64,000 nt of DNA from Collinsella sp. BA40 (GCF_008014645.1 NZ_VOWY01000016.1:1-64000), one strand, 5' to 3'. Positions 26,119-36,118 are shown, numbered from the stretch's first letter. Notes: generated from the sequence alone by a model not told the origin. Numbers and translations: made by a program.

Positions 26119-28593
26119 ATGAAAGTTTCTTACGACTGGCTGAAGAGCATGGTCGAGCTGCCGGAGGATCCCTCCGAGCTTGCAACCGAGTTCATCCGCA
26201 CCGGCACCGAGGTCGAGTCCATCGACACCGTGGGCGAGTCCTTCGACCACATCGTGACGGCCAAGGTCCTCTCCAAGGAGGCCCACCCCGATTCGGATCA
26301 CCTGTGGGTCACCATGGTCGACGTGGGCGCCCACAACGTCGACGCCGAGGGCAACGCGCAGCCGCTGCAGATCGTGTGCGGCGCGCAGAACTTCAATGCG
26401 GGCGACCACATCGTCACCGCCATGATCGGCGCCGAGCTCCCCGGCGACATCAAGATCAAGAAGGGCAAGCTGCGCGGCGTCGTGTCCATGGGCATGAACT
26501 GCTCCGCGCGCGAGCTCGGCCTTTCCGCCGACCACGAGGGCATCATGATCCTGCCCGAGGATGCGCCCGTCGGCATGCCGTTCGCCCGGTATGTTGGCGC
26601 GTCCGACACCGTGCTCGACTGCGAGATCACGCCCAACCGCGCCGACTGCCTGTCCATGATCGGCATCGCGCGCGAGGTCGGCGCGATTTACGACCGCGAC
26701 TTCCATGTGGAGCTGCCCGCCGTGCAAGCCGAGTCCGGCGCCGCGACCGCCGATACCGTCTCCGTCGAGCTCGTCGACGAGGGCCTGTGCGAACGCTACG
26801 TGGCGCGCGTGGTGCGCGACGTGAAGGTCGGCCCCTCGCCCGAGTGGCTCGTCCAGCGCCTCAACGCCTGCGGTATCCGCACGCATAACAACATCGTTGA
26901 CATCACCAACTACGTGATGATGCTCACCGGCCAGCCCCTGCACGCCTTCGACCTCAACGCGTTCGAGGAGCGCGATGGCCGCCGTACCGTGGCCGTGCGC
27001 GCGGCGCGCGAGGGCGAGGTCTTCCGCACCCTCGACGATATGGAGCGCACGCTTACCGCGGGCATGGGCCTCATCGTCACGGGCGAGGGCGGCGCGACCC
27101 CGGTCGCGCTCGCAGGCGTTATGGGCGGCATGGATTCCGAGGTCACCGACGCCACGGTCGACGTGTTGGTGGAGAGCGCCTGCTTCAACGCCGGTCGCAC
27201 CTCCCACACCAGCCGCGACCTCGCGCTCATCTCCGATGCATCCATTCGCTTCGAGCGCCAGGTCGATGAGACCGGCTGCGTGGACGTGGCGAACATCGCC
27301 TGCGCCCTTATGGAGGAGCTCGCCGGCGGCACGGTGGCTCCCGGTTGCGTGGACGTGTATCCTGCGCCCAAGGCCGTCGAGGCCGTCGACCTGCGCTACG
27401 CCCGTGTCCTGGACCTGTGCGGCGCGCCCATCGAGGCGTCCTACATCGAGCGCGTCCTCGGCCGTCTGGGCTGCACCGTCGAGGTTTCGGGCGAGGGTCG
27501 CGAAACCCTGTTCCGCGTGACGCCGCCTACCTTCCGCGCCGACCTCCCGCGCGAGATCGACCTGATCGAAGAGGTCCTGCGCCTGTGGGGCATGGGCCGC
27601 GTCGAGGCCACGATTCCGGCGGCGAAGAACCACATCGGCGGCCTTACGCGCGAGCAGCGCCTTACCCGTAAGGTCGGCAGCGTCCTGCGTGCCTGCGGCC
27701 TCAACGAGACGATGAACTTCTCGTTCGCGGCTCCGGGCGACCTCGAGCGCATCAAGATGGGTACCGAGAACCTCGGCTGCCCGGTGCGCATCATGAATCC
27801 GCTGGTCGCCGAGCAGACCGAGATGCGCCGCTCGCTGATCCCAGGGCTGCTGCAGGCGGTCGAGTACAACATCTCGCATAGCACCGCTAACGTGCAGCTC
27901 TACGAGATCGGCACGTTGTTCCTGGGTCGCGAGAACGCGAGCGCGCCTAAGGAGCGCGAGAGCGTGGCCGGCGTCATGTCCGGCTCGATGGGCGACGTCG
28001 AGTGGAGCCGCAAGCCCATGCCCCTGCGCTTCTTCGACGGCAAGGGCGTCGTCGAGGAGCTGCTGGCCCAGCTCCGCACGCCTAAGGTACGCTTCCGCGC
28101 CGCGGAGGGCGAGGGCTATGCCTTCCTCCAGCCCGGCCGCTGCGCCGAGGTGCTGTCCGGCGGCACCGTTCTCGGCTGGGTCGGCGAGATTCACCCGGAT
28201 GCGCGCGACGTCTACGGCATCGATATCCCGGTGGTCGCCTTCGAGCTCAACCTCGATGCGCTCATCAAGGGTGCGGGCTCGCAGGAGGCCTATCGCGAGT
28301 TCTCCCAGTTCCCGAGCGTCGAGCACGACCTTGCCATCGTGGTGGACGAGGGGTGCACCTGCGAGGACCTGGTTCGCCGCATCACAAGCGCCGGCGGCAA
28401 GCTGCTGGCCGACGTGCGCCTCTTCGACGTGTATCGCGACGCCGAGCGCGTGGGCGAGGGCAAGAAGTCGATGGCGTTCGCGCTGACGTATCGTTCTGAC
28501 GACCATACGCTCACGAGTGAGGAAGTCGAGAAGGCGCACCAGAAGATCGTGACGAAGGTGTGCAAGGCCCTCAACGCCGAGGTCCGCTCCTAG
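26119..28593 (+). CDS. pheT: Phenylalanine-tRNA ligase beta subunit
   Basis: An 824-residue beta subunit giving the full-length bacterial architecture. It has an N-terminal EMAP/OB tRNA-binding domain (about 40-150), B3/B4 editing domain (about 210-400), B5 domain (ARVLDLCGAPI onward), a class II-like core (LTREQRLTRKV, AAPGDLE) and a C-terminal anticodon-binding ferredoxin-like domain (REFSQFPSVEHDLAI to the end). The editing domain hydrolyses Tyr-tRNA-Phe. The start is an ATG after AAAAGG. It is co-transcribed with pheS under T-box control and followed by a strong terminator. Confidence 0.95.
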   Translation: MKVSYDWLKSMVELPEDPSELATEFIRTGTEVESIDTVGESFDHIVTAKVLSKEAHPDSDHLWVTMVDVGAHNVDAEGNAQPLQIVCGAQNFNAGDHIVTAMIGAELPGDIKIKKGKLRGVVSMGMNCSARELGLSADHEGIMILPEDAPVGMPFARYVGASDTVLDCEITPNRADCLSMIGIAREVGAIYDRDFHVELPAVQAESGAATADTVSVELVDEGLCERYVARVVRDVKVGPSPEWLVQRLNACGIRTHNNIVDITNYVMMLTGQPLHAFDLNAFEERDGRRTVAVRAAREGEVFRTLDDMERTLTAGMGLIVTGEGGATPVALAGVMGGMDSEVTDATVDVLVESACFNAGRTSHTSRDLALISDASIRFERQVDETGCVDVANIACALMEELAGGTVAPGCVDVYPAPKAVEAVDLRYARVLDLCGAPIEASYIERVLGRLGCTVEVSGEGRETLFRVTPPTFRADLPREIDLIEEVLRLWGMGRVEATIPAAKNHIGGLTREQRLTRKVGSVLRACGLNETMNFSFAAPGDLERIKMGTENLGCPVRIMNPLVAEQTEMRRSLIPGLLQAVEYNISHSTANVQLYEIGTLFLGRENASAPKERESVAGVMSGSMGDVEWSRKPMPLRFFDGKGVVEELLAQLRTPKVRFRAAEGEGYAFLQPGRCAEVLSGGTVLGWVGEIHPDARDVYGIDIPVVAFELNLDALIKGAGSQEAYREFSQFPSVEHDLAIVVDEGCTCEDLVRRITSAGGKLLADVRLFDVYRDAERVGEGKKSMAFALTYRSDDHTLTSEEVEKAHQKIVTKVCKALNAEVRS

Positions 28594-28684
28594 GGTGCGG
28601 CCCCTCCTGGTGTCCGGTTGCATCTGTTAATCGTCGGGCGATCCAGGCGGCGTGCGGGCCGGTTGATATGATCGTTGTAGCTTC

Positions 28685-28716
28685 GACCTCCTTGGACGCG
28701 TTCCAAGGAGGTCTTT
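28685..28716 (+). terminator. Terminator after pheT
   Basis: Perfect 12-base arms GACCTCCTTGGA and TCCAAGGAGGTC flank a 5-base loop and are followed by TTT. It ends 26 bases before the next gene, whose leader therefore begins close to or within this hairpin. Confidence 0.7.
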
Positions 28717-28741
28717 CCACACCGCGAAGGAGCGGCTTGTT

Positions 28742-29566
28742 ATGCCAAGTTGGAACATCCACCTCGCCCATACCGAAGATGTGCTTGCCCGCAACGGTGC
28801 GCTTGCGCGTGCGCTGTGCGACCGCAACGCGTTTCTGTTCGGCGGGTTGGTCCCCGACATCCGCGTGGGCTACATGGTTCCCGGCGTGGTCGGACTCATT
28901 CCGTATCGCATCACGCACTTCGCCAAGCCCGAGCACATCCCTAAGCCGCGCGAGCACGACTTCTGGATCGAGCATGTGGAGCCGCTGCTTTCAGCGGCGC
29001 CGGCAGCGCCCGTTGCGGCGCGCAGCATCGTCGACGAGCGCGAACGTATCAACCACGTGCATTTTCCCGAACGCTACGACAACGGGGGGTGTCCCATCTC
29101 CGATGCACCGGAGGCGGGGGCGTCCCGGCAGCTCGCGGTTGCGCCTGCGGATCTCGAGGCGTCGCGCCGCGACATGGCGCTGGGGGCGTGGGCCCATCTG
29201 GTGGCCGACAACATTTGGAATACTCGCGTGCACGAATATCTGGCGGCTCACGGTGGCAAGCCGAGCGAGTCGTTCCGTATCAAGAAGCAGAGCGATTTCG
29301 ATTGGTTCGGACGCATGCGGGGGCTTTCGCTCATCCCGGTGGCAAGCTCTCGTCTTGTGGAGGCGGCTGAGCGGTTCTCGCAGTATCCCATCGAGCGCGA
29401 CGATGTGCTGGCGGCCGTGGGCGTGGCGCACGAGACCGTGCGCGTGAACGAGGGAGCCGGCGACCACCCGCCCTACCAGCTGCTGAGCGACGAATTCTTC
29501 AACGTCACCTTTGCCGAGGTGGGCGACACCCTCGAGCGCCTCTATACCGAGCGCGCCGTCTGCTGA
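28742..29566 (+). CDS. Zinc-dependent phospholipase C-like protein
   Basis: A 274-residue protein resembling the bacterial zinc-dependent phospholipase C/S1-P1 nuclease fold, as found in many short uncharacterised Firmicutes and Actinobacteria proteins. Candidate ligands are an N-terminal His in HLAHTEDVL, Asp in GGLVPDI, His in THF, and the typical GAWAHLVADNIWN helix. There is no signal peptide, so it would be cytoplasmic, unlike secreted PLC toxins. An Ala/Pro-rich loop near residues 85-95 is probably disordered. The start ATG follows GAAGGAG. It follows the pheT terminator and stands alone. The fold is moderately certain, the substrate unknown. Confidence 0.7.
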   Translation: MPSWNIHLAHTEDVLARNGALARALCDRNAFLFGGLVPDIRVGYMVPGVVGLIPYRITHFAKPEHIPKPREHDFWIEHVEPLLSAAPAAPVAARSIVDERERINHVHFPERYDNGGCPISDAPEAGASRQLAVAPADLEASRRDMALGAWAHLVADNIWNTRVHEYLAAHGGKPSESFRIKKQSDFDWFGRMRGLSLIPVASSRLVEAAERFSQYPIERDDVLAAVGVAHETVRVNEGAGDHPPYQLLSDEFFNVTFAEVGDTLERLYTERAVC

Positions 29567-29774
29567 TAAACCCGGCGCGTCGCCTGTCGCCCGTTGCTGC
29601 CATGCCCCACGTGAAGGAAGGGGCTCGGGCTCGTTTTCAAGCTGTTGCTGTTTGCGGAACCGGACGCGAAGCCATTCGGCGGTCTTCACGAAAACCGGGT
29701 CGTTCGGAAAAGGGGTTCGGGCGTGTCTTGAGCGCGCCGCCGCGAGAATTGTCGCCGCATGGCGCAGGGGGGCG

Positions 29775-30866
29775 TCACGTCACGGCAAGGCCGCCGCCCA
29801 GCGTCTCCCAACTGCCGAACAGCTCCGACCGGAGGGTGTCGCGCCTGTTCAGCATCGCCTCTGTCTTGGATCGGCGCTTGAAGCGCAGGCGCGCGGCAAG
29901 ATGATCGCAAAAAGCCTCGAAGCGGTCGATGTCTGTCAGCTGCTCATGCGTGACATGGATCACCTCGATGCCCATATGCTGGAGCGCAAGACTGCGATTG
30001 GCGTCGACGCCACCCTGCGCATCCCCGTCGTGCACGCTGTGACCATGACATTCGACGTCGATCGCCGGATGGGTTTCGGTGGCCGGAAAGAAGATATCCG
30101 CATAGCACGTGTGCTTGCCGGCGAGCGTGGCCGCCGTGTGCGAATAGGCGATACGGTAGTTGGCAAAGAATGGCGGGAAGCCCTCTCCGCCCTCGCGGGG
30201 CGGTAGCGAGAGCAGCATGGATAGCCTGGCCTCCAGCGGCGACGCGGTGTTGCCTTGAACGCGCGCTGCGGCGCGCAGGTACTTCTGAGCATTGCGCATC
30301 CCGGATATGCCGCGCGCGAACGCAAGCAGTTCGTGGGTGGTAATAAGGGGGCCGCGCTTCCACAGCGAGGTGGCGAGACCGCGGGTGGTCCGCACCTGTT
30401 GCCAGCCGCCGACCCATGCAAGCCTTGTATTTTCCATATGGTCGATCTGGATTTGTATTTCCCGGTTGGGACGGTAGATGCTCCATGATCCCGTGAGCTC
30501 GTACATGGCCATGATCATTTGCGTAATCGAGAGCTGCGACGCCATGGTGAACACCGTGAATGCCGGAGATGCATACGTGATGCCCAAGTCTTCGTCATCG
30601 TAGAAGGCGCCCGCTGGGAGGTCGCCCGTCCAAACGCGTGGCTTTACAACAAGGCTGGGCCGGCGAAGCGACGGATCGCGCACGATAGCGTGAAGGGGGA
30701 GCGGCCCCAATACGTTTGCCCAGCCGGTTGAACCGTCGTAATCGTGTTTAACCTGGCGTCTCCCCGCGGGAAACCCTATGTCGGGAAAAAGTGGATACAG
30801 CGACTTTACCTGCGGCGGCGTTCGAAGGCAGTGAAAGGCCGTCGGGCCGCAAAACCATTCGTGCAT
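29775..30866 (-). CDS. DUF559-type endonuclease-like protein
   Basis: A 363-residue protein with no assigned function. The C-terminal third looks like a DUF559/Vsr-type PD-(D/E)XK fold: CYADIFFP, then IDVECHGHSVHDG, and NRSLALQHMGIEVIHVT, with the His, Asp and Glu expected of a nuclease core. The N-terminal two-thirds may resemble AbiEi-type winged-helix regulators of this family but is not clearly identified. The start ATG at 30866 follows GGGAGGGAG; ATGs further upstream lack such a site. It stands alone between transcription units. Its base composition is more even than its neighbours, which is consistent with mobility. Confidence 0.6.
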   Translation of the reverse strand: MHEWFCGPTAFHCLRTPPQVKSLYPLFPDIGFPAGRRQVKHDYDGSTGWANVLGPLPLHAIVRDPSLRRPSLVVKPRVWTGDLPAGAFYDDEDLGITYASPAFTVFTMASQLSITQMIMAMYELTGSWSIYRPNREIQIQIDHMENTRLAWVGGWQQVRTTRGLATSLWKRGPLITTHELLAFARGISGMRNAQKYLRAAARVQGNTASPLEARLSMLLSLPPREGGEGFPPFFANYRIAYSHTAATLAGKHTCYADIFFPATETHPAIDVECHGHSVHDGDAQGGVDANRSLALQHMGIEVIHVTHEQLTDIDRFEAFCDHLAARLRFKRRSKTEAMLNRRDTLRSELFGSWETLGGGLAVT

Positions 30867-31012
30867 GGTGCTCCCTCCCTCACGCATGTGCCACGGATAC
30901 CCAAAACGCAGCCGCATCATGCGAGATAGTGCGAAGTGGCGCAGAAAATGCCCTGGTTTTTATCAACATCCGTCTACGACCGGGCACCTGCCGCGAACCC
31001 GATTGCGGAAAA

Positions 31013-31141
31013 GCGCGCGAATGTACGACTTTTTCTAGGAGGGCAAAGTAGAGGGCGGTTTTACAAAACAAAACCGCAGGTAGAGCGCTTGTCATTTTGG
31101 CTATATCTGACACTTCCGCAGAAAATCGTACATTTGCGCGC
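31013..31141. repeat. Nested inverted repeats
   Basis: Outer arms: GCGCGCGAATGTACGAC with a TTTTTCT tail (31013-31036) against the complement of AGAAAATCGTACATTTGCGCGC (31120-31141). Inner arms: GCGGTTTT (31055-31062) and AAAACCGC (31070-31077) are perfect. The whole could fold as one long, branched stem. No coding potential is seen. Confidence 0.65.
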
Positions 31142-31182
31142 ATCGTGCTGGTTGTAAGGGAATTGGCCGCTTCGACGGCATG

Positions 31183-31217
31183 AAAAAGGACCCGATGGCC
31201 ACGCCATCGGGTCCTTT
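31183..31217 (-). terminator. Terminator after pyk
   Basis: AAAGGACCCGATGGC and its complement GCCATCGGGTCCTTT form a perfect stem that, on the minus strand, ends in a run of T. It lies 31 bases past the pyruvate kinase stop. Confidence 0.85.
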
Positions 31218-31247
31218 GCAAGCATGCTGCGAGAGCGCGGTGCCGAA

Positions 31248-32708
31248 CTAGCGCACCTGGGCGACGCACACGACGTTGGTGGACGTGATCTTGTCCTCCA
31301 GCGTGACGGACGTCTTGGGATCACCGGCGGTAACGACGGTGATGTCGCCCTTCTTCAGGTAGCCGCGATCGCGAGCAGCCTCGATGGCGTGCTCGGCGGT
31401 GAGGCTCACGTCGTCACCCTCGGTCTCGACGTGGAAGGGAACGACGCCCCAGTACATGAGCATCTTGGCCACGGCCCACTTGTTGCGCGTGAAGGCGACG
31501 ATGGGCAGGTTGGGACGGAAGTGGCTCACCAGACGGGCAGAGCGGCCGGTGGTGGTGGGCACGGTGATGCAGCGGGCGCGAACGGTGGTGGCCATGTTGA
31601 CGGCGGACAGACCCACGACGTTGTTGATCACGCGGGTGCCGTGGGCGCCGGCGGGCACCTTGAGCTCGCGGTGCGCGGGCAGGTGACGCTCGGTCTCCAT
31701 GGCGATGCTGGCCTGCATCTTCACGGCCTCGACCGGGTACATGCCGGCGGCGGACTCGCCGGAGAGCATGACGGCGTCGGTGCCGTCGTAGATGGCGTTG
31801 GCGACGTCGGCAACCTCGGCGCGCGTCGGGCGCGGGTTGCGCTGCATGGAGTCGAGCATCTGGGTGGCGGTGATAACCGGCTTATAGGCGGCGTTGCACT
31901 TGGAGATGATCTCCTTCTGGACGAAGGGAACCAGCTCGGGAGCGATCTCGATGCCCAGGTCGCCGCGGGCGACCATGATGCCGTCGGACTCCTCGAGGAT
32001 CTCGTCGAAGTTCTCGACGCCCAGGGAGCTCTCGATCTTGGGGAAGATGGAGATGTGCTCGCCGCCGTTGCTGTCGAGCAACTCGCGGATCTCGCGCACG
32101 GCCTTGCCGCTGCGGATGAAGGAGGCGGCAACGTAGTCGACGCCCTCGGAGATGCCGAAGAGGATGTCCTCGCGGTCGCGCTCGGTGATGGCGGGCAGGC
32201 TCAGATCGACGTTGGGGATGTTGACGCCCTTGCGCTCGCCGATCTCGCCGTTGTTCTTGACGGTGCAATGGATGTCGGAGCCCTCGACGCGCTCGACCTG
32301 CAGGTCGATGAGGCCGTCGTCAATCAGGATGTGCGAGCCGGGCTTAACCTCGTTGGGGAGGTTAAGGTAATCCAGCGAGATGTGCTCGGCCGTGCCGAGA
32401 TTCTCCTCGGTGGTGGGCTCGGCGGTCACGATGATGGGGTCGCCGGCCTTGACGGAGACCTTCTTGTGGCCTTCGAGCAGGCCGGTGCGGACCTCGGGGC
32501 CCTTGGTGTCGAGCAGGATGCCGATGGGCAGATCGAGCTCGGCGGCGATGCGGCGGACGCGCTCGATGCGGCCGTGGTGCTCCTCGTAGGAGCCGTGGGA
32601 GAAATTGAAACGGGCGACGTTCATGCCCGCCTTCATCATCTCGCGCAGGATGTCGTCGCTGTCGCAGGCGGGACCCATGGTGCATACAATTTTCGTGCGC
32701 TTGTACAT
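31248..32708 (-). CDS. pyk: Pyruvate kinase
   Basis: This catalyses phosphoenolpyruvate plus ADP to pyruvate plus ATP in glycolysis. The 486 residues cover the A, B and C domains. The N-terminus is KRTKIVCTMGPA, with RFNFSHG, the MVARGDLGIE active-site signature, KPVITATQMLDSM and PTRAEVADVANAI all intact. The C-terminal allosteric domain is complete, and there is no extra PEP-utiliser domain. Start ATG follows an AGATGGAGG-like site. It is monocistronic, with its own terminator and a TATAAT box about 50 bases upstream. Confidence 0.97.
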   Translation of the reverse strand: MYKRTKIVCTMGPACDSDDILREMMKAGMNVARFNFSHGSYEEHHGRIERVRRIAAELDLPIGILLDTKGPEVRTGLLEGHKKVSVKAGDPIIVTAEPTTEENLGTAEHISLDYLNLPNEVKPGSHILIDDGLIDLQVERVEGSDIHCTVKNNGEIGERKGVNIPNVDLSLPAITERDREDILFGISEGVDYVAASFIRSGKAVREIRELLDSNGGEHISIFPKIESSLGVENFDEILEESDGIMVARGDLGIEIAPELVPFVQKEIISKCNAAYKPVITATQMLDSMQRNPRPTRAEVADVANAIYDGTDAVMLSGESAAGMYPVEAVKMQASIAMETERHLPAHRELKVPAGAHGTRVINNVVGLSAVNMATTVRARCITVPTTTGRSARLVSHFRPNLPIVAFTRNKWAVAKMLMYWGVVPFHVETEGDDVSLTAEHAIEAARDRGYLKKGDITVVTAGDPKTSVTLEDKITSTNVVCVAQVR

Positions 32709-33155
32709 TCAGACCTCCATCTGACGTGGCTTATAGCGCTTTACAACCGAGAAGTATTATAGGTGAACGAATCGGCGGAAGTTATAACTTTCGAACGCCT
32801 GAGTCAAGTATTCACTGCGCGAACGGAAGGTTATTCCTGCTAGGCGCTTGGATTCGGATACCCAGCGGCAGCCAAAATCGAGGTCTCGTGTGGAAAAACC
32901 CGCGGCGCTCCACATATTGCGCGCCGGTTGGGCGCTTGCTTCGAGGCGGCCGCGCCCGCTGGCGTCAAGCCCGTGTAAGCGATCCCTGTAGTTCTGGAGC
33001 ATCTGTCGGGTTTCGTACTAAGGGCGCAGCGCTTGGGTACCATATCGACCTATGACAAGCCCTTGCCCCTCCTGGGGGAATTATAATCGGGTGTCATGCT
33101 GTTGGAATGGGGTGCGGGGCACCGCGTCCCTACGGGTAGAGTTCCAGGAGGGAAT
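32709..33155. promoter_or_regulatory. Divergent promoter region of pyk and the calcium ATPase gene
   Basis: About 450 bases without a gene. For pyk (minus strand) a perfect TATAAT lies at 32756-32761. Further out is the 12-bp palindrome AAGTTATAACTT (32779-32790), preceded by TTGACT at 17-bp spacing from a TAACTT box, so a second promoter or an operator is likely. For the ATPase (plus strand) a perfect TATAAT is at 33082-33087 with no good -35, and a GGTGCGGGGCACC hairpin lies in its leader. The middle of the region shows no recognisable element. Confidence 0.5.
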
Positions 33156-35834
33156 ATGGAAAAGGAGTACCTGGTTTCGGCCGAGGACGTGCTCACCAAG
33201 CAGTCTTCCAATGCCGAAACGGGACTGTCCGGCTCCGAGGCCGCTTCGCGTTTGGCGAAGGTCGGCCCGAACAAGCTGGACGAAGAAGAGAAGACTCCCA
33301 TGTGGAAGCGCTTCTTCGAGCAGATGGCGGACCCCATGGTCATCATGCTGCTCGTGGCGGCAGCCATCTCCGTTATCACCGGTTTCATTCAGGGCGAGCC
33401 CGAGTGGGCTGACGCGGCCATCATCCTGTCCGTCGTCATCCTCAACTCGGTTCTCGGCGTGGTCCAGGAGGCCAAGTCCGAGCAGGCGCTCGAGGCCCTG
33501 CAGGAGATGAGCGCTGCGCAGTCGAAGGTCATCCGCGACGGCAAGCTCATGCACCTGCCCAGCTCCGAGCTGGTTCCCGGCGATATCGTCCTGCTCGAGG
33601 CGGGCGATTCCGTGCCGGCCGACTGCCGCGTGATCGAGAGCGCTTCCATGAAGATCGAGGAGGCCGCCCTTACCGGCGAGTCCGTCCCGGTAGAGAAGCA
33701 TGCCGACGTCATCGCGCTCGCCGCCGATGCCGACGACGTGCCGCTGGGCGACCGTAAGAACATGTGCTACATGGGTTCCACCGTCGTGTACGGCCGCGGC
33801 CGCGCCATCGTGGTGGGCACCGGCATGGACACCGAGATGGGTAAGATCGCCACGGCGCTCACCAACGCCAAGAAGGAGCTCACCCCGCTCCAGATGAAGC
33901 TCAACGAGCTTTCCGGCATCCTCACCAAGCTCGTTCTCGCCATCTGCGTGATCATCTTCGCCGTCGACATCGTTCGCCACTTCGGCGAGCTGGGCTCCAA
34001 CCCCGCCATGATGCTCGACACCTTCATGGTAGCCGTGTCGCTGGCCGTCGCCGCCATCCCCGAGGGCCTCGTGGCCGTCGTGACCATCGTGCTGTCCATG
34101 GGCGTCACCAAGATGTCCAAGCGTCAGGCCATCATCCGCAAGATGACCGCCGTCGAGACCCTCGGCTGCACCCAGATCATCTGCTCGGATAAGACCGGCA
34201 CCCTCACCCAGAACAAGATGACCGTCGTGAAGCACGAGCTCGCCGCTCCTGAGGACAAGTTCCTCGCCGGCATGGCGCTGTGCTCCGACGCCGAGTGGGA
34301 CGAGGAGAAGGGCGAGGCCGTCGGTGAGCCCACCGAGTGCGCGCTCGTGAACGATGCCGCCAAGGCGGGCATGAAGACCCTCAAGGCCGAGCGTCCGCGC
34401 GTGGGCGAGGCCCCGTTCGACTCCGGCCGCAAGATGATGTCCGTCGTGGTCAAGGACGTCGACGGCGACTTCGAGCAGTTCACCAAGGGCGCTCCCGACG
34501 TCGTCATCGGCCTGTGCACGCATGTGTACGACAACGGCCAGGTCGTGGAGCTCACCGATGAGCGCCGCCAGCAGATCCTCGCCGCCAACAAGGCCATGGC
34601 CGACCAGGCCCTGCGCGTCCTGGCGCTCGCCAACCGCACCTACGCCGAGGCTCCGACCGACTTCGCGCCTGAGGCCCTCGAGCACGATCTTGTGTTCTGC
34701 GGCCTGTCCGGCATGATCGACCCGGTTCGCCCCGAGGTCACCGCGGCTATCGTGGAGGCCAAGGAAGCCGGCATCCGCCCCGTCATGATCACCGGCGACC
34801 ACATCGACACCGCTGTGGCTATCGCCAAGGACCTGGGTATCGTCGAGGACGCTTCCCAGGCCATCACCGGCGCCGAGCTCGACAAGATCTCCGATGAGGA
34901 CTTCAAGACCCGCGTCACCGAGATCTCCGTCTACGCTCGCGTACAGCCCGAGCACAAGGCCCGCATCGTCGACGCCTGGAAGAGCCTGGGCAACATCGTC
35001 GCCATGACCGGCGACGGCGTGAACGACGCTCCGTCCATCAAGCGCGCCGACATCGGCGTGGGCATGGGCATCACCGGTACCGACGTCACCAAGAACGTCG
35101 CCGACATGGTCCTTGCGGACGACAACTTCGCCACCATCATCAACGCGGTGGAGGAAGGCCGTCGTATCTACGACAACATCCGCAAGGTCATCCAGTTCCT
35201 GCTGTCCGCCAACATCGCCGAGGTCCTCTCGGTCTTCGTCTCCACGCTCATCGGCTTCACCATCTTCCAGCCGGTCCAGCTGCTGTGGATCAACCTCATC
35301 ACCGACTCCCTGCCCGCGCTCGCGCTCGGCATGGAGGAGGCCGAGGGCGACGTTATGAAGCGCAAGCCGCGTAAGGCGTCCGACGGCGTCTTCGCCGACG
35401 GCATGGGCCTTGATATCGCCTTCCAGGGCGTCATCATCACCCTGCTGGTGCTCGCGTCCTTCTTCGCCGGCATGTTCCTGCACAACGGCTACATCGACAT
35501 GGGCATGCTGCTCGACGGCGTGCCGGATGCCGAGGGCGTCACCATGGCGTTCATCACGCTGTCCATGGTGGAGATCTTCCACTCCTTCAACATGCGCAGC
35601 CGCCGCGCCTCCATCTTCTCCATGAAGACGCAGAACAAGTGGCTGTGGGGCGCCGCCGCCCTCGCGCTGGTACTCACGGTCATCCCCGTCGAGGTCGACT
35701 TCCTGGCCGAGGTCTTCGGCTTCATGACGCTCGATCCGATGGCCCTGCTCGCCGCCCTTGGCCTCGCGTTCCTGATCATCCCGATCATGGAGATCTACAA
35801 GGCCATCATGCGCAAGGTCGAGAAGAACGCATAG
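33156..35834 (+). CDS. P2A-type calcium-transporting ATPase
   Basis: An 892-residue P-type cation pump of the SERCA/LMCA class that expels Ca2+ at the cost of ATP. It shows the cation N-terminal domain (1-75), TGESVPVEK in the actuator, IPEGLVAVVTI in M4, the phosphorylation site DKTGTLT with Asp345, MIDPVRPEV, the hinge TGDGVNDAPSIKRADIG and a C-terminal cation ATPase domain with M5-M10. The M4 PEGL, M5 and M6 (NLITDSLPALALGMEEAE) pattern fits Ca2+, with Mn2+ possible. The ATG follows CAGGAGGG. It is a single-gene unit ended by a strong terminator. Confidence 0.93.
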   Translation: MEKEYLVSAEDVLTKQSSNAETGLSGSEAASRLAKVGPNKLDEEEKTPMWKRFFEQMADPMVIMLLVAAAISVITGFIQGEPEWADAAIILSVVILNSVLGVVQEAKSEQALEALQEMSAAQSKVIRDGKLMHLPSSELVPGDIVLLEAGDSVPADCRVIESASMKIEEAALTGESVPVEKHADVIALAADADDVPLGDRKNMCYMGSTVVYGRGRAIVVGTGMDTEMGKIATALTNAKKELTPLQMKLNELSGILTKLVLAICVIIFAVDIVRHFGELGSNPAMMLDTFMVAVSLAVAAIPEGLVAVVTIVLSMGVTKMSKRQAIIRKMTAVETLGCTQIICSDKTGTLTQNKMTVVKHELAAPEDKFLAGMALCSDAEWDEEKGEAVGEPTECALVNDAAKAGMKTLKAERPRVGEAPFDSGRKMMSVVVKDVDGDFEQFTKGAPDVVIGLCTHVYDNGQVVELTDERRQQILAANKAMADQALRVLALANRTYAEAPTDFAPEALEHDLVFCGLSGMIDPVRPEVTAAIVEAKEAGIRPVMITGDHIDTAVAIAKDLGIVEDASQAITGAELDKISDEDFKTRVTEISVYARVQPEHKARIVDAWKSLGNIVAMTGDGVNDAPSIKRADIGVGMGITGTDVTKNVADMVLADDNFATIINAVEEGRRIYDNIRKVIQFLLSANIAEVLSVFVSTLIGFTIFQPVQLLWINLITDSLPALALGMEEAEGDVMKRKPRKASDGVFADGMGLDIAFQGVIITLLVLASFFAGMFLHNGYIDMGMLLDGVPDAEGVTMAFITLSMVEIFHSFNMRSRRASIFSMKTQNKWLWGAAALALVLTVIPVEVDFLAEVFGFMTLDPMALLAALGLAFLIIPIMEIYKAIMRKVEKNA

Positions 35835-35880
35835 CGCGTCTCGCGTCCAAGCCAGAAGTCCTGGCAACCCATGGAATGCA

Positions 35881-35911
35881 AGGGATCCGGATCCGTCCGG
35901 ATCCCTTTTTT
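35881..35911 (+). terminator. Terminator after the calcium ATPase gene
   Basis: AGGGATCCGGA and TCCGGATCCCT flank a 4-base loop and are followed by six T. A second terminator-like hairpin (CCGTG, loop, CACGG inside GCCGC/GCGGC, then CATTTT) is at about 36064-36100. The intervening stretch holds no gene. Confidence 0.88.
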
Positions 35912-36118
35912 ATGGCGCGACGCCGAATGTGTAAGGACGGTGCTTGGAACGTGTGAATCATGTGAGTGGGAATGTGCGGCGATAGAAAACGATTTATTGG
36001 ATACAAGCTCGAGTAGAGCCATAAGGAAACACCCTCTCCGCCCCCATAGGCTCCCATGTGCATGCCGCCCCGTGCTCGGAACACGGAGCGGCCATTTTAT
36101 GTATGGGGCGGCCCTGGT

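Larger units (their letters stand above)
30867..31247. other. Intergenic region with an inverted-repeat element
   Basis: About 380 bases of lower G+C content with no supported gene. It holds the inverted repeat at 31013-31141, the pyk terminator at 31183-31217, and presumably the promoter for the leftward DUF559-type gene. Confidence 0.6.

Noticed and set aside
26032-28623. An 863-codon open frame antisense to pheT
   Set aside because: pheT is certain from its domains and operon place, and the antisense frame shows low-complexity His, Asp and Ala content.
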